DNA of 64,000 nt from Sitta carolinensis (taxonomy: Eukaryota > Chordata > Aves > Passeriformes > Sittidae), in NCBI GenBank assembly GCA_032173965.1, contig CM063288.1, positions 14,984,501-15,048,500 on the forward strand, given 5' to 3'. Within the stretch, counting starts at the first letter, position 1. Every line of letters starts with the position of its first letter. The notes beneath the pieces are model-generated. The model did not search any database. It had not been told where the DNA came from and saw only the letters and a list, made by a program, of their open reading frames with translations. Of this stretch, positions 25,377 to 36,180 are shown piece by piece. The position numbers and the translations under genes are program-made.

Positions 25377-28015
25377 ACCCTAAATGCTGAATTAAAAACC
25401 CATGGGGTACAGGAAGCACAATGACATGGGAGAATCGCAGCCCTCTTTCTCCTTAGAAGTACCCTGACATTGCTGTTCTTCTTTGGACACCACCACTAAG
25501 ACAAAGCTCAATGCTACTGCAGAGCTCTGAAGCTCAAGGAATATAGGTTTTGATCTGATTGGAGGTTATTACCTCAAGAATAACCCGCCTCTCTTACTTC
25601 AAGTGTGAGTCCCAGATTGGAAGGATGTAGCTGAAGCTGTGTCTCTGAACACATACACACTTAGATGGCCATTACCAAGACCTTCAAAGTGTAGGAAAGA
25701 TGAAGATCATCCTTCTGTGAGATGTTTTGCCATGGTCTTAATCTCAGAGTTATATCAGAAAAATCGAAGTTAGATTTGCTTTACTAGTTGGTTTTCAATC
25801 TATTCCCAGTTGCTTTTATTAACTACCACTCCTCCCTGCTAGAAACCCAATGTTTATAGTATTATTTTTCTGATGAAACATTTTCTGCTTTTGGATTATA
25901 ATTATAGCTGGTCAGAAACCAGAATTTCCTTTCCTTAGAATACTCTGGCATTTGAAAGAGAAGAGTTTGTATTCCAAACTGGAACAGAAAGCCAACATCG
26001 TGACATTTCTGGAGAAAAGAACACAGTAAAAATTTCTACAGGAGACCAGTGAAATTTTCATTGTCATAAAATCAAATATGTTGTCCAGCAAACGAGAACA
26101 TATTTCAAGAATGTAAAAATAAAAGTTGTGCTTCAGATGAATCATAATGTAAATATGTTTGATTATGATCAGATAACCAAAATCTGAAATTAATATATGA
26201 GCAAAATGAAAAGGAGTAGCACAAGGAAGAGCAGTTATCAAACTGTCATTTATAACCAAGTCAACAGAAAGAGCCATCTTCTTTTCCCATGGCAATTTGC
26301 TTTATGAGCAATCATTTCCCCAAGACTGAGTGGAATGCAGAGATCGTATCATTCTGACTTTCTCAAGGCACACTGGATTAGCCTCAGTGCACATCATCTC
26401 TTGCCAGGTGGAAAGGACATAAGAAACATGAGGTTATTACAAAGGAGGTAGAAGAAAGAAACATCTGGAAAAGAGGACACAATTCCACAGGAAATCTGGC
26501 TTCAATAGTTCAGCTGCTCATGCAACATGTTATTATTTCTGGAGATATTGGCTTAGCATGAGAAGCCCTGTCTGGGGTGTTCTGATCCTCTAAAAGGTGG
26601 TGAAGAGGGTAGAAACTGTTATGTCTAAGGCTAACACCTGAAGTTGGCACGCCAATAAAGTAGGAAGATTGAAGGAGATCTAGAAACTGTATTAAGGCAA
26701 CCTTGGGCAGGAAATTCCACCCTCATGATGAGCCTGTCCTATGCTCTGGTAAATTCTAGCCTGCTTGTGTCCTCTGGAGGCAACCAAGACACTCAAACCC
26801 TTTATGAGTTCCCAGACACTATCAAATATAGACCCCAGCTGTTTTGGGGGACTGGGTGGAGGAAGGAAGGGTTGTTAGAATATAATCAGATAAAAAATCT
26901 GGTTCTGAGCTTCTGTACACATTTGATTCTGATTGCAGTGAAGGTAAGCCTGATGCTGTCTATCATAGGCACAAGGAGTGCTAGTACAGTTTATTAATAG
27001 TGATCCCAGAACTTCATTTGGAAGACTGTGCCAAGCAGCAAATTGTGCTGTTGGGAAGTTGTCTTCATATCTGTAGTTCCCAGTTCCCAGAAACTTGTGT
27101 ATGTATACTCTACTTCTCTGTGCCAGCAGGTCTGTGCTGTCTCTCCACACAACACAAGCCAGTGAGGTTTTGAATATCAGTATCTGTCCCTTCCACTGCT
27201 TGCTACCACAGTTGATGTCTGGAGCGTTGCTGTAGATCCCACAGATTTGGACCAAGCTGAAATGGATCTAGCACATCACAGGGTAAAACCTTTCTGCTCA
27301 CAAACCAACAAAAATCAAAGTTGAACAGAAAAGAGAATGAATTAGAGATTATGCTCCAGGTCATCATATGTGCTGAGACCAGCCTCAAGCCTCCAAACAC
27401 CAGCTCCTCTTCATCCTTCTGGGCAGCCAGTGCACATATGCAGCAGATGCAACTCTTCCTCAGAGCCCCAGAAGGACGACCAGACCTCAAATGTCCAGTG
27501 TGCTCCTGTATTTTGAAGCAGGATACATTCAAGTGAGCAAACAACTACATGCACGGCCACCTTGCTGGACCAGTGGGTTTGATGGAAAGTGTACCCAATG
27601 GAAGGAGCTGGTTTTCCTCATGTGAGGTAATAAAAACAGATGTCAGGTAAGTACCAAGGGGATGTGAGATAAGAGATTGGGAAATAAATCTCAGTGTCTT
27701 TTGGTGCTGTATAAGCCTCAAGCAACTCCATGACTTTGCCTGACTGCTGAGAGGTTCATCCAGAGTGGTAAGAGCGCAACTGAGATCACATCCTGGACCT
27801 TAAGGGCAGAAATAAAATGTCTGCTAACCTAACCAGGAAGGGACACAGAAACTACATTGGCACATTATTTCCTTACAGCTGTATTCACAAACTTTTTTTC
27901 TTTTGCATTCCTGACACTTTCTCCTCAAAACATCACTTTTTATTAACGATTTCCTTCTCCTTCCTTTTATCAGCTGTCACAGCACAGTTCTTGTAAGGGC
28001 CTGGTCAGAACAAAG
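25377..28015. other. Unique sequence, nothing recognised
   Basis: About 2.6 kb. Open frames of 127 codons (25912-26295, -), 90 (26725-26997, +), 126 (26875-27255, -) and 113 (27203-27544, -) have no recognised domain or splice context. No repeat family is assigned. Confidence 0.6.
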
Positions 28016-28200
28016 TAAATATTGTTCCACTCGCACCAGAGGTGTGTCTGTATATGCTGATCTCGCTGTTATCCAGCAGGCTGAGGAGGAAACTCTGCTA
28101 ATCATCGTGACTTGCAGCATCAAGTGCTGGGTGGGCAGGCTGCCCGGCAGGCTGAGGTGTGCGCGTGTCTCTGTGTGTGTGCTCTCGCATGCACACTCCT
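28016..28200. promoter_or_regulatory. GC/CpG-richer block of uncertain role
   Basis: Relative to its neighbours this block has more CpG (CTCGC, CATCGTG, GCCCGGC, GTGCGCGTG, CTCGCATG) and ends in a degenerate TG-rich run. The 11-mer GCAGGCTGAGG occurs twice about 68 bp apart. It could be a small regulatory element or a young lncRNA exon. No TATA box or coding frame supports a promoter. Confidence 0.2.
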
Positions 28201-30030
28201 CTTTGCCTGCTTAAGATCACGTCGCAAGTCGCCATGCTAAAGATCCCACACATTCCAGAAAAGTACAGTCTGTTTCCATATATCCACCAGGGAATGAAAA
28301 CTGAAATCACATTCCCTCTTCCTTGCCTCCCAAACCAGGGAAATATTGTCCTGTTAAATTGGACCCAGTCCTCGGGTGGTGTACAGTGGTGTTGCTGCTT
28401 GGGCTGCTGGGCTGAGCTCAGTCACTGTCTCCATGTGTACACTCAGCTTCTGATGTTATATCTGTACCACATCTCTGTCTTTCTAAATTAATCTGACTGA
28501 AAAGTTTTAAAAATGTGCACAGTGCTGAGCAAAGAACTGTTGAGAAAAGCTCATACTGGAGAGCTGGGGCCAGATGGAGGTGAAGTGCCATTACACTGGA
28601 AAGCAAATTTTCACAAAATTTTCACTCATGCTTATTTAACCTACCTCAGCTTCCAGTATGGGAGTGTAATTGTCCCATATTCCTTCTGCAGGTTAAAAGA
28701 GAAGAGAGACACTCACAGCGGATGACCAAGTCTGCTTGGAATTGAAATCTCTTTGGCTCTACCAGTCTCCCTCTCACAGACGTTGATGAAAGTTGCCCTT
28801 GGTGGGCCACAGAATAAAAGCAAGGTTTCACTTTGCCTCATTACATTTGAATGTCACATAATCAAAGGAAAGGCCCAAAGCCAGATTCCAGTTAGACGTG
28901 TAGACCAGCATATTCCCTTTGGCTGTACTTTCCTCTGTTATCTCACTGCAAGTGGAAGCAGATTTCGGGACTGTGTAAGCCAGGTTCTCACATGATGCAG
29001 CACACCACTGATGTGGAATCACAAATTGTTGCAATTTGTTCATTTCCTAAGTACACACTAACCCTGTTTCCTGGAACAGGAGCTGTTATAAGCTGTATGT
29101 GAACACTTAATTCACTGTAGCAGGATCTATCAGTGAGAAGAAATGCTCTCTCTTTCCACCATGGCAGTGTTCAATCATCTTTTAAAATAGCCCAACCAAT
29201 ACCTCATACACTGCTTATCTCCAGAGACTGTTCTGCAGCCTGGCACCTCTCACACTTAGGAAATGATGCAACATAAATGTCCCTTTCCAGCTTACACTTT
29301 TTCCACATCATGGCCCTTCACATGTTCAATTTTTCTTTAATTCCCTTCAAATATTTAACTAACACACATCACCAGACACTGGCCTGGAACTTCAAAACCT
29401 GGATCTGATCTTTGCCTCAGAATATCAGAGATGTGTTCTTTTCACTTGTTATAGATATGATCAAAAAATACAGGGTAGATGCAATTTTCAGCACTAGTTC
29501 AAAACTTTGAGTCAAACACCACAATCTATCCTGTGCTGTTCAAATGCCTCTTTCATGCCTGCAGTGAAAAAAACCAAAAATTTGGATAGGAATCTATCTG
29601 AAGCTCATATTTTTAATGGTTTTCAGTGTGGTGGCAAAGTTGGAAAAGTTAATGTAGCTTCAATTAAAGCAGTTTCTTTCCTAGATTTTTTTTTTTTGGC
29701 AGAGACCAGGGAATATCTACAAAATAATAGTAATGGCCTGAGTCAACAGTGTGTCCCTCAGTAAACTGTAAATCATGTTCAATGAAAGCTTTTGCCTGGA
29801 ACAGTACGTGGTGAAAATTGAGAGACCCCAACACAGATATGCTGGTAGACCCATAATAACAGTTCTATATGTACACAGATGCTGATCTGTTCAAAAGGAC
29901 AGTGTGTTTTTCATTTTCCAGCATTTGGCAAAGGAAATCATGTAGTAGTTATGGATTGGGTGACTATCACCCTGGTCAGCGAGGCAGGTATGATTTATTT
30001 ATCAGCTTTCCAGCTTTCCACGGCGGATAA
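28201..30030. other. Unique sequence, nothing recognised
   Basis: Short frames on both strands (28159-29043 and 29507-29764) are without recognisable domains. A 12-T run lies at 29686-29697. Confidence 0.6.
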
Positions 30031-30098
30031 GGGGGAGGGAGAGCTCTGGAGGGGGCTGGAGGGGGAGAAGATGAGGAGAGTGGGGGAAGGGGACAGGG
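30031..30098 (+). repeat. G-rich, G-quadruplex-prone block
   Basis: Runs of G occur at 30031-30035, 30037-30039, 30051-30055, 30061-30065, 30082-30086, 30089-30092 and 30096-30098 on an almost pure purine strand. Some loops exceed 7 nt, so this is a long-loop G4 candidate. The opposite-strand open frames (29976-30204, Pro/Ser-rich) are by-products of the composition. Confidence 0.7.
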
Positions 30099-30521
30099 AA
30101 AAACAAGATTTATATCCAGATGGGAATGTTGAGACAAGGGTGGGAGCCACAGCAGGGAAGGAGCGTCCACAATGAAGGCTATTCATCAACTCTTGCAGCA
30201 ACACAGCTCTGAAATGGAAAGGGCTAGAAACTATTCCTTCAGCTCCATCCCTGGGGTGCCTGGGGTTCCAGCAAGGAAGCAGCTACATACTGATGGCTGC
30301 ACATTTTTGGGCTCAAATATCTCCTACTGCAATTGCGTTTGACTTTGAGGATCACAGAGATGCTTTTTTTCCTTTATTCAATTCCTTGTACATCAGTAAG
30401 AAAATACATTCAGCAACTCTTTCATCATCAGTCTCTAAGCAAGATGGACTGCAGCAAGAGCAACAGAGTAATGAAATAAAAGCCCAGGAGCTACAAAGGA
30501 GTCATGGTATTTGAATTTTTA
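30099..30521. other. Unique sequence, nothing recognised
   Basis: The frame at 30293-30514 (+), 73 codons, has no recognisable domain. Confidence 0.5.
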
Positions 30522-30610
30522 GGATCACAGAAACACAGAAAAATTTACCCTCAGAAGGATCTGACAAGCATTCTACTCCAACCCACCTCTCAGTCATGAG
30601 ATCTCCCTGC
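30522..30610 (-). mobile_element. Probable old CR1 3' end, - orientation
   Basis: GGATCACAGAAACACAGAAA, then CTCAGAAGGATCTGACAAGC and CTACTCCAACCCACCTCTC follow the order of a reversed CR1 terminus (ATCATAGAATCATAGAA..GGACCTCAAGAGGTCATCTAGTCCAACCCCCTG). Divergence is high, and the downstream limit is uncertain. Confidence 0.55.
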
Positions 30611-33600
30611 TTTGATATCACAGTATCTGTTCACAGCACGACAAATTACCTTGTTTTCTGCTATCTTGAGTCAATTTGGCTGTTCCTTATCACTAGCGGA
30701 AAATTTGGCCTAGAACCTTTGAGGATTTAGATGTTTCTTAATTATAAAACAATAAAAAGCAAACAAAACTGATTGATATATGATATGATTGATAATCACT
30801 GATACTTTTATTTTGTCTAGAGAAAACTCATAGTTTTTAGAGGAAGATACAATTCATCTGGAAAGTCTCCTAATTTATTGTCACTGTCCCCATGTGTATT
30901 TGTGATGCAGGAACCTGTGGGTGATGAGACACGTGATGGTGTAAGTTGCCAGATTTACACTTCACCAACTGCCAGTAAATTCACTCATTTTGGAGGGATA
31001 AGGCCAGTTTCATAATCAACCAAACAGCAGGTCCAAATTTTCTTTTTCTCCTGTTTTCTTTTTCTCACATAATTCATTTATAATCTCCATTAGGCAAGCA
31101 AGAATCAATGAATTCCAAAGAAAATTGTGAAATAGAACAATGACCGGGCATTTGAAGAACCCAAAGGCTTATAATTTCTTTTAGAACCCAAGAGCCAGTA
31201 TCTATTTGAAATCAAAATCTTGCCCTGATTGCATAGGCTAGGGTTTCTCTACCCATGCACTGACATAACAAATGGATGACTTGTGTGGACTGCTGAAGAT
31301 TTCTTTGATGCCATAATGCTTGCTAATGTCCATGCCTCCATCATAAATTGTATTCTTCAACAAGAAAATCTTACCTGTGCTCCTATTATAGTCTCTCCTT
31401 AAGTCACTCCTCAGTTTATTTCATCCTAGTTCTATGTCTGGTAAAAGCAAAAATATCCATCTATGCAAAAATCTTCCACGAATATTTACAAGCTTTCCCA
31501 CAGGTGGCACTGATTGAAATAACACAGGTGGCTGCATCATCTGGTGTTGTCAGAGTACTGCAGCTATGCAGTTCCTACCATCTAGTTTGGCATCCACCAC
31601 TACCTTTTTAACACAAGGTGATGAGAATCTTGCTCACAAGTGTCCTTCTGCAGCCCCACAGGATTGTCAATGGCTGTTGCATAGGATATGAAATTCTTAC
31701 ATATTTCCTTTAAGGAAAAGTCCAGTCTGAACTGGATATTCTACTATGATAATACCACTTCCCCCTTTTCCTTGGATATTCTATTAATCTTCAGAATCTA
31801 AGCTATTTGACCACAAAGACCCTAACACAAATGTGGTGGTAACAAATCTCTGATAATTTCTCTGAAAGTCACCACTTTCCAGGATGTAATCCCCATGGAC
31901 AGATATCTTTTCTCCCCGAGGCCAAGGCTTTGGTTTTCCTGTTGCAGTTAATGATAAATTTCTCTTTCCTCTAAGTATTGTGTGATTCAACCCCAAACCC
32001 TCAGTTCAGTTAGAATAGCCAGGACATGCATTTCTCTCAAACCATGGCAAGTTCTCTGGATCTAACACTATATTTAAAGAGTTTTGTAACATTCAGTATG
32101 ATAGGATACTATCAGACTAAGCCTACATATTTCTAGAGAGCTCTCTGAGGAAAGGCGAAAAAAGAAAATAGCAGAAAGACTGGCTGAACAGAGCCCTTTG
32201 ATGGCAGGATGGCTGAAAAAAGGTTTGTTTTTCAGCTTTGTTTCATAGTACACGAATGGACCCAAGGTTAGTCATGAACACTCAGTCACTCAGTTGGGCT
32301 CCCTGAAAATTCACAGTAAGAGATTATTCTCTTATTGTGATATCTCATCCCAACCTGGAACAGGCTGGGTTTTTTTGTCCTCACAGACTAGAGAAAGAGA
32401 AAAATCGCCCAGTGTAAAAGCCTGGGGAGAGCAGTCTTCCATTTACACAGGTTTCCTTGCTCTTCCATCTGCCCATGTTCTTCTTTGCTTCAACTGTCCA
32501 GGCTCAGTGCATTAACTCACAGTGTTGCAGATATTGGGTAGCGCTGGCGTGACCTTGCACAAACTCCTAAGGGCCTCTGTCAGGGGAACGGGAGGGTGTA
32601 CTGGGAACAGGACTAAAAACTCACTAGATGCATTGTTAAGACTTCCTGAACTGCTGCCATAAAGCCTCTAAAATAAAATCTCAATAACTTGGAATAAAAA
32701 GCTTGAGTTGAAGGCATCTGGAGAGCACTGTGCTGTGACTCAGACATTGGAGGCATTGCTTGGCCAAGGCAGTGGGCACAACAGAAGAGGAGGTAGAAAA
32801 ATCACCCAAAGCATACCTTGTACCCTCGCCTGTTTACAGATTGCTCATGTGAACGCTCTCACAAATAATGGCAGCAATTGGTTTTCTGTCATTGAATAAA
32901 TGGCTGCTCTTTATTCAGACACAGATGAAGTATTTTGATATGAACAAATGTAAATTAAGTATTAGTAACTTAATTACTTTAAGTATTGTCTACTTTCTGG
33001 GCAAGCTCTTTTAGCATCACACTAAGTCTTTTATAGGATGAACGCTGTACAAAAGTCCAGTACTTATATCTCCAGTGGTGGTCTGTATTTTTTAAGCAAT
33101 GTTTCATCATTTTTTGAGGATTTTGCAAGGTAGGTTTTAGAAGTATTTAATTTCTATGCTGTCTGTAAGCAGAGTACATATGGAATTTTCTTTCCTCAAA
33201 ACTCTCAAGATTTCTAATTTTTTCCCTCCCACTCTAAATAAGGACAAAGCCAAAATTCTCATGTTCAAAATGCTATTATTTAAGAAGTATTCACATGGAA
33301 TCAGTTGAAACATTTTGAAATTGGTTCTGCTCCAATTTAAACCTTGTTTTTTCTTTAATATATAAAACCAGCTCAGCCAGAGAGTAGTTTTGAATCAAAA
33401 AACCTCCCACCTTCTTTTCATTTTGAAAATGCTGGAATGAGATATTTCAACACAATCCCAAAAGTATTTTTCACTTTCAAATGCAGAGCATAGTCAAAAC
33501 CAGCTCTTTTCCTCCAAATTTATTAATTTGGATAAATCTACAAATTAAAATAATAATCATTGCTTTTTAGGAAATTATCCAAGCTGCTTTTCTTGCATTC

Positions 33601-34692
33601 ATAAAAAGCTTTAAAGTATTACAACAGTGCCTCTGTCTCTGCAGCTGCAACTGAGCCCATAGCACAAGGCTATGTAGTCCTTGTGTCTCAACTCTGATGT
33701 TAATTCATAGTAATTTTTGTTTAAAAGCACTTCCTCACTGCTGGACAGAGTGTGATAATGATGTCTCCTGAAGTTGCACCTCAGCTGGAGCCTTCATGTG
33801 GTGTTGCTTCTCTGGAGTTTGCTTGTGAAGACCATGCACTCAACAATAGTGCAGGAGGTGATGAACTCTGGCTTCCCTATCTCTGGAGGGCTGACAAAGG
33901 TGCTACTAAAAAACAAATTACTGTGTTATCTCTAATTGATCCCCATGTGCGTGTTTCCCTTACAAAACTGTAATTTAGTTGGTGTCATGGTTTCTGTGAT
34001 GACTGGACTTCCTAATTCCTAAAGCCATAAGGGAAGCAAATGAGGCCAGAAATAGACTGATTTGGGCAAATTCAAGTAAAATACCTCATTCCTGGTATTT
34101 GTAAGACTGTGTACTTCCCCATAACTGCTTTTGATACCTCAGCGAGTTATGCACAGGGAGAAACAGATACAAAATCTAATCACCTCCTGGTATTTACAGC
34201 ATCCAAATATTAGAATGCAAGGAAAAAGCTGACTCCTCCAGCTCCATGACTAATTCTCAGAGTTCATCTAGGCATGAGCTCTAAATATATTACACCCAGA
34301 AAACAGAGCAAAAAAGTAAAAGGAGTTGTGTGCTACCACCCTCTCTTTGAAATGGGAAACCAGGTGCCATGAGAGCATTTCAACAGATCCAGTAGGATTG
34401 GATTTGATCCACTTGGCTGTGGATCAAAAGACACCCTGATAATGACACCAGAAAGGATCCATTCTATAACTATTACACATGAGGGCTTATGATTCTGCCA
34501 GGGAAATGAAGCCATAGCTCTGTGAGGAGCCCTACGGACAATGCTTTCCTGTCCTCAGAGGTCTCATATACCTCATCTTATGCTACCAGCAGTCTTTGCT
34601 CCAGGTGGTACTGAAAACTAGGAGGGACATGGTGCATGCTTCAACTGCAAGCACATGAAGGGTTCTTCCACTGTTAGTCAATTGGTTTGTCT
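30611..34692. other. Unique sequence, nothing recognised
   Basis: About 4 kb without a supported gene or repeat. The AT-rich part at 32930-33610 contains many short homeodomain-like words but no dense cluster that stands out. Frames such as 31348-31611 (+) and 33752-33973 (+) carry no recognisable domain. Confidence 0.6.
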
Positions 34693-34780
34693 CCATCCAT
34701 CCATCCATCCATCCATCCATCCATCCATCCATCCATCCATCCATCCATCCATCCATCCATCCATCCATCCATCCATCCCC
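34693..34780. repeat. (ATCC)n tetranucleotide microsatellite, ~22 copies
   Basis: About 88 bp of uninterrupted CCAT/ATCC repeat. The open frames through it (MDGW or SIHP peptide repeats) are artefacts. The purity suggests high allelic variability. Confidence 0.98.
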
Positions 34781-35028
34781 TCTCCTCTTTTCTCCTGGAC
34801 AAATTGCTGGTAATAGCAGCCCTCATTAGCCCTTTAGGGCTCTTTCAAATATCCCTTGAAAAGGAAGGGAGGTTCAACTCCAGAGTTGTATCCAGGTTGT
34901 AGATGCTTGGCTGGACACTGATTACAGTGTGCCTTACCTCTGGCAAGAGGCAGGGACCCAAACCAAAGTCCCTTATGTGTCCAAGTGTCTGTAGTCCCAG
35001 GTGCTTTAGCATTGCATGGGCATCCAGG
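34781..35028. other. Unique sequence between microsatellite and long poly(A)
   Basis: This 248-bp stretch precedes the longest poly(A). If that tract is a retroposon tail, this would be its body, but I do not recognise it and see no AATAAA just upstream. Confidence 0.45.

Positions 35029-35079
<51 letters not shown>
35029..35079 (+). repeat. Poly(A) tract, 51 A (longest in window)
   Basis: Fifty-one adenines without interruption follow CCAGG and are followed by GAGAAAGAAAG, a likely degenerating edge. Avian CR1 elements do not end in poly(A), so another origin is needed: slippage expansion, a retrocopied RNA or an assembly length error. Confidence 0.95.
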
Positions 35080-35085
<6 letters not shown>

Positions 35086-36141
35086 GAAAGAAAACATCAG
35101 GCTCAGTGTTCTGTTTTCCCCTTTTAAATACTACCTTTTGAACAAGAAACTTAAGGGTGCATCCAGCTGCAGCAGGTAGCTGGATTAAGAAGATTAATCA
35201 TAAAAAGCAGATGGAAAATTAGACAGGAGTGCTGTGTCTAACACGTTGGGCATAAGCAAGACCTTGCGATGGAGCTGAGCAGATAATAAATCTGGAGATG
35301 GAAGCTGGTTCCCAGACTGTCACTGAAAGACTGTTAGTAACTTTCCAGGTCATGCTAAGAGCTCTGAAGATCCACGGAATCCTGTTGCCCTTAGAGTGCA
35401 GTGAGAAGTTTGAAAAGATGGTTCATGACAGGGCAAATGAAACTTTGAGCACTAACAAGGATCCACAGCCAGCAGCTGGAAAGTTGGAATCATGTTTCTT
35501 TCCACTGACCCACTTAGTGATTATCTCTGAATTTTACCTTACCTTCATATAAAATGTTCAATTAAGAAGTTTATTGGAGAGAAAACAATCACACCATTTT
35601 TGGAGAGAAAAATCTATTAATTCTAGCCATTTGTGGTGTTAATTTCCATGTTTTTTCTTTAGCACTAAGATAAATGAAAATCCAATCTCTCCCTTGAAGA
35701 GTTTATAAATAGCACTACACTAATCTTGTGAAGGGCATGAAAGGGTCAAGGAAAGAAAGGAATTACTTAGGGTAGCCCAGGGAAGCAGAGCTCTTAGTGA
35801 AAAGGTAAAGTTAAGAAGTGGAATTTGGGGCTTAAACATTATCATAGGGCTTCTTGATATGTATTTGACCTGTAAGTGGTCTCCCAAGAGATAAGAGGAG
35901 ATCTTAAATGCTTGGAACATTTCAGTTAGATTGGACTGAATTCCTAAAATTTGGCAAGGAGTTAGTCTTCAAAAGAGATAGATGAGCTAATTAGTTTCTT
36001 TTCCATCTCCAGCTACTGTTGCTTTGTGTGTTGCCAGTGCTGACCTTAGAAAGGAAAGTGTGGGACATATGCGTGGAGATGTACTATACATAGTGGTGTA
36101 TTTTTCATGCACAGCCTCAGAACCTCTGGCACGATGCTGGA

Positions 36142-36144
<3 letters not shown>
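35080..36144. other. Unique sequence with an 84-codon open frame
   Basis: The frame at 35298-35552 (+) is a little more protein-like in composition than others in the window, with leucine/lysine/glutamate-rich stretches. It lacks a recognisable domain, a Kozak-like start and splice sites, so I do not call it a gene. Confidence 0.5.

Positions 36145-36177
<33 letters not shown>
36145..36177 (+). repeat. Poly(A) tract, 33 A
   Basis: A pure run of 33 adenines follows GGATAT. No recognisable element lies upstream. Confidence 0.95.

Positions 36178-36180
<3 letters not shown>

Noticed and set aside
34583..34902. Frames with repeated MDGW or SIHP peptides
   Set aside because: They are translations of the ATCC microsatellite on the two strands.
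34781..35079. Processed pseudogene ending in the 51-A tail
   Set aside because: I recognise no mRNA in the preceding sequence, see no AATAAA at the expected place and find no flanking duplication.
34903..35179. Frames with long Lys or Phe runs
   Set aside because: They arise from the 51-A tract. The same applies at 12-290, 1568-1945, 39012-39314, 42403-42642 and 50533-50730.
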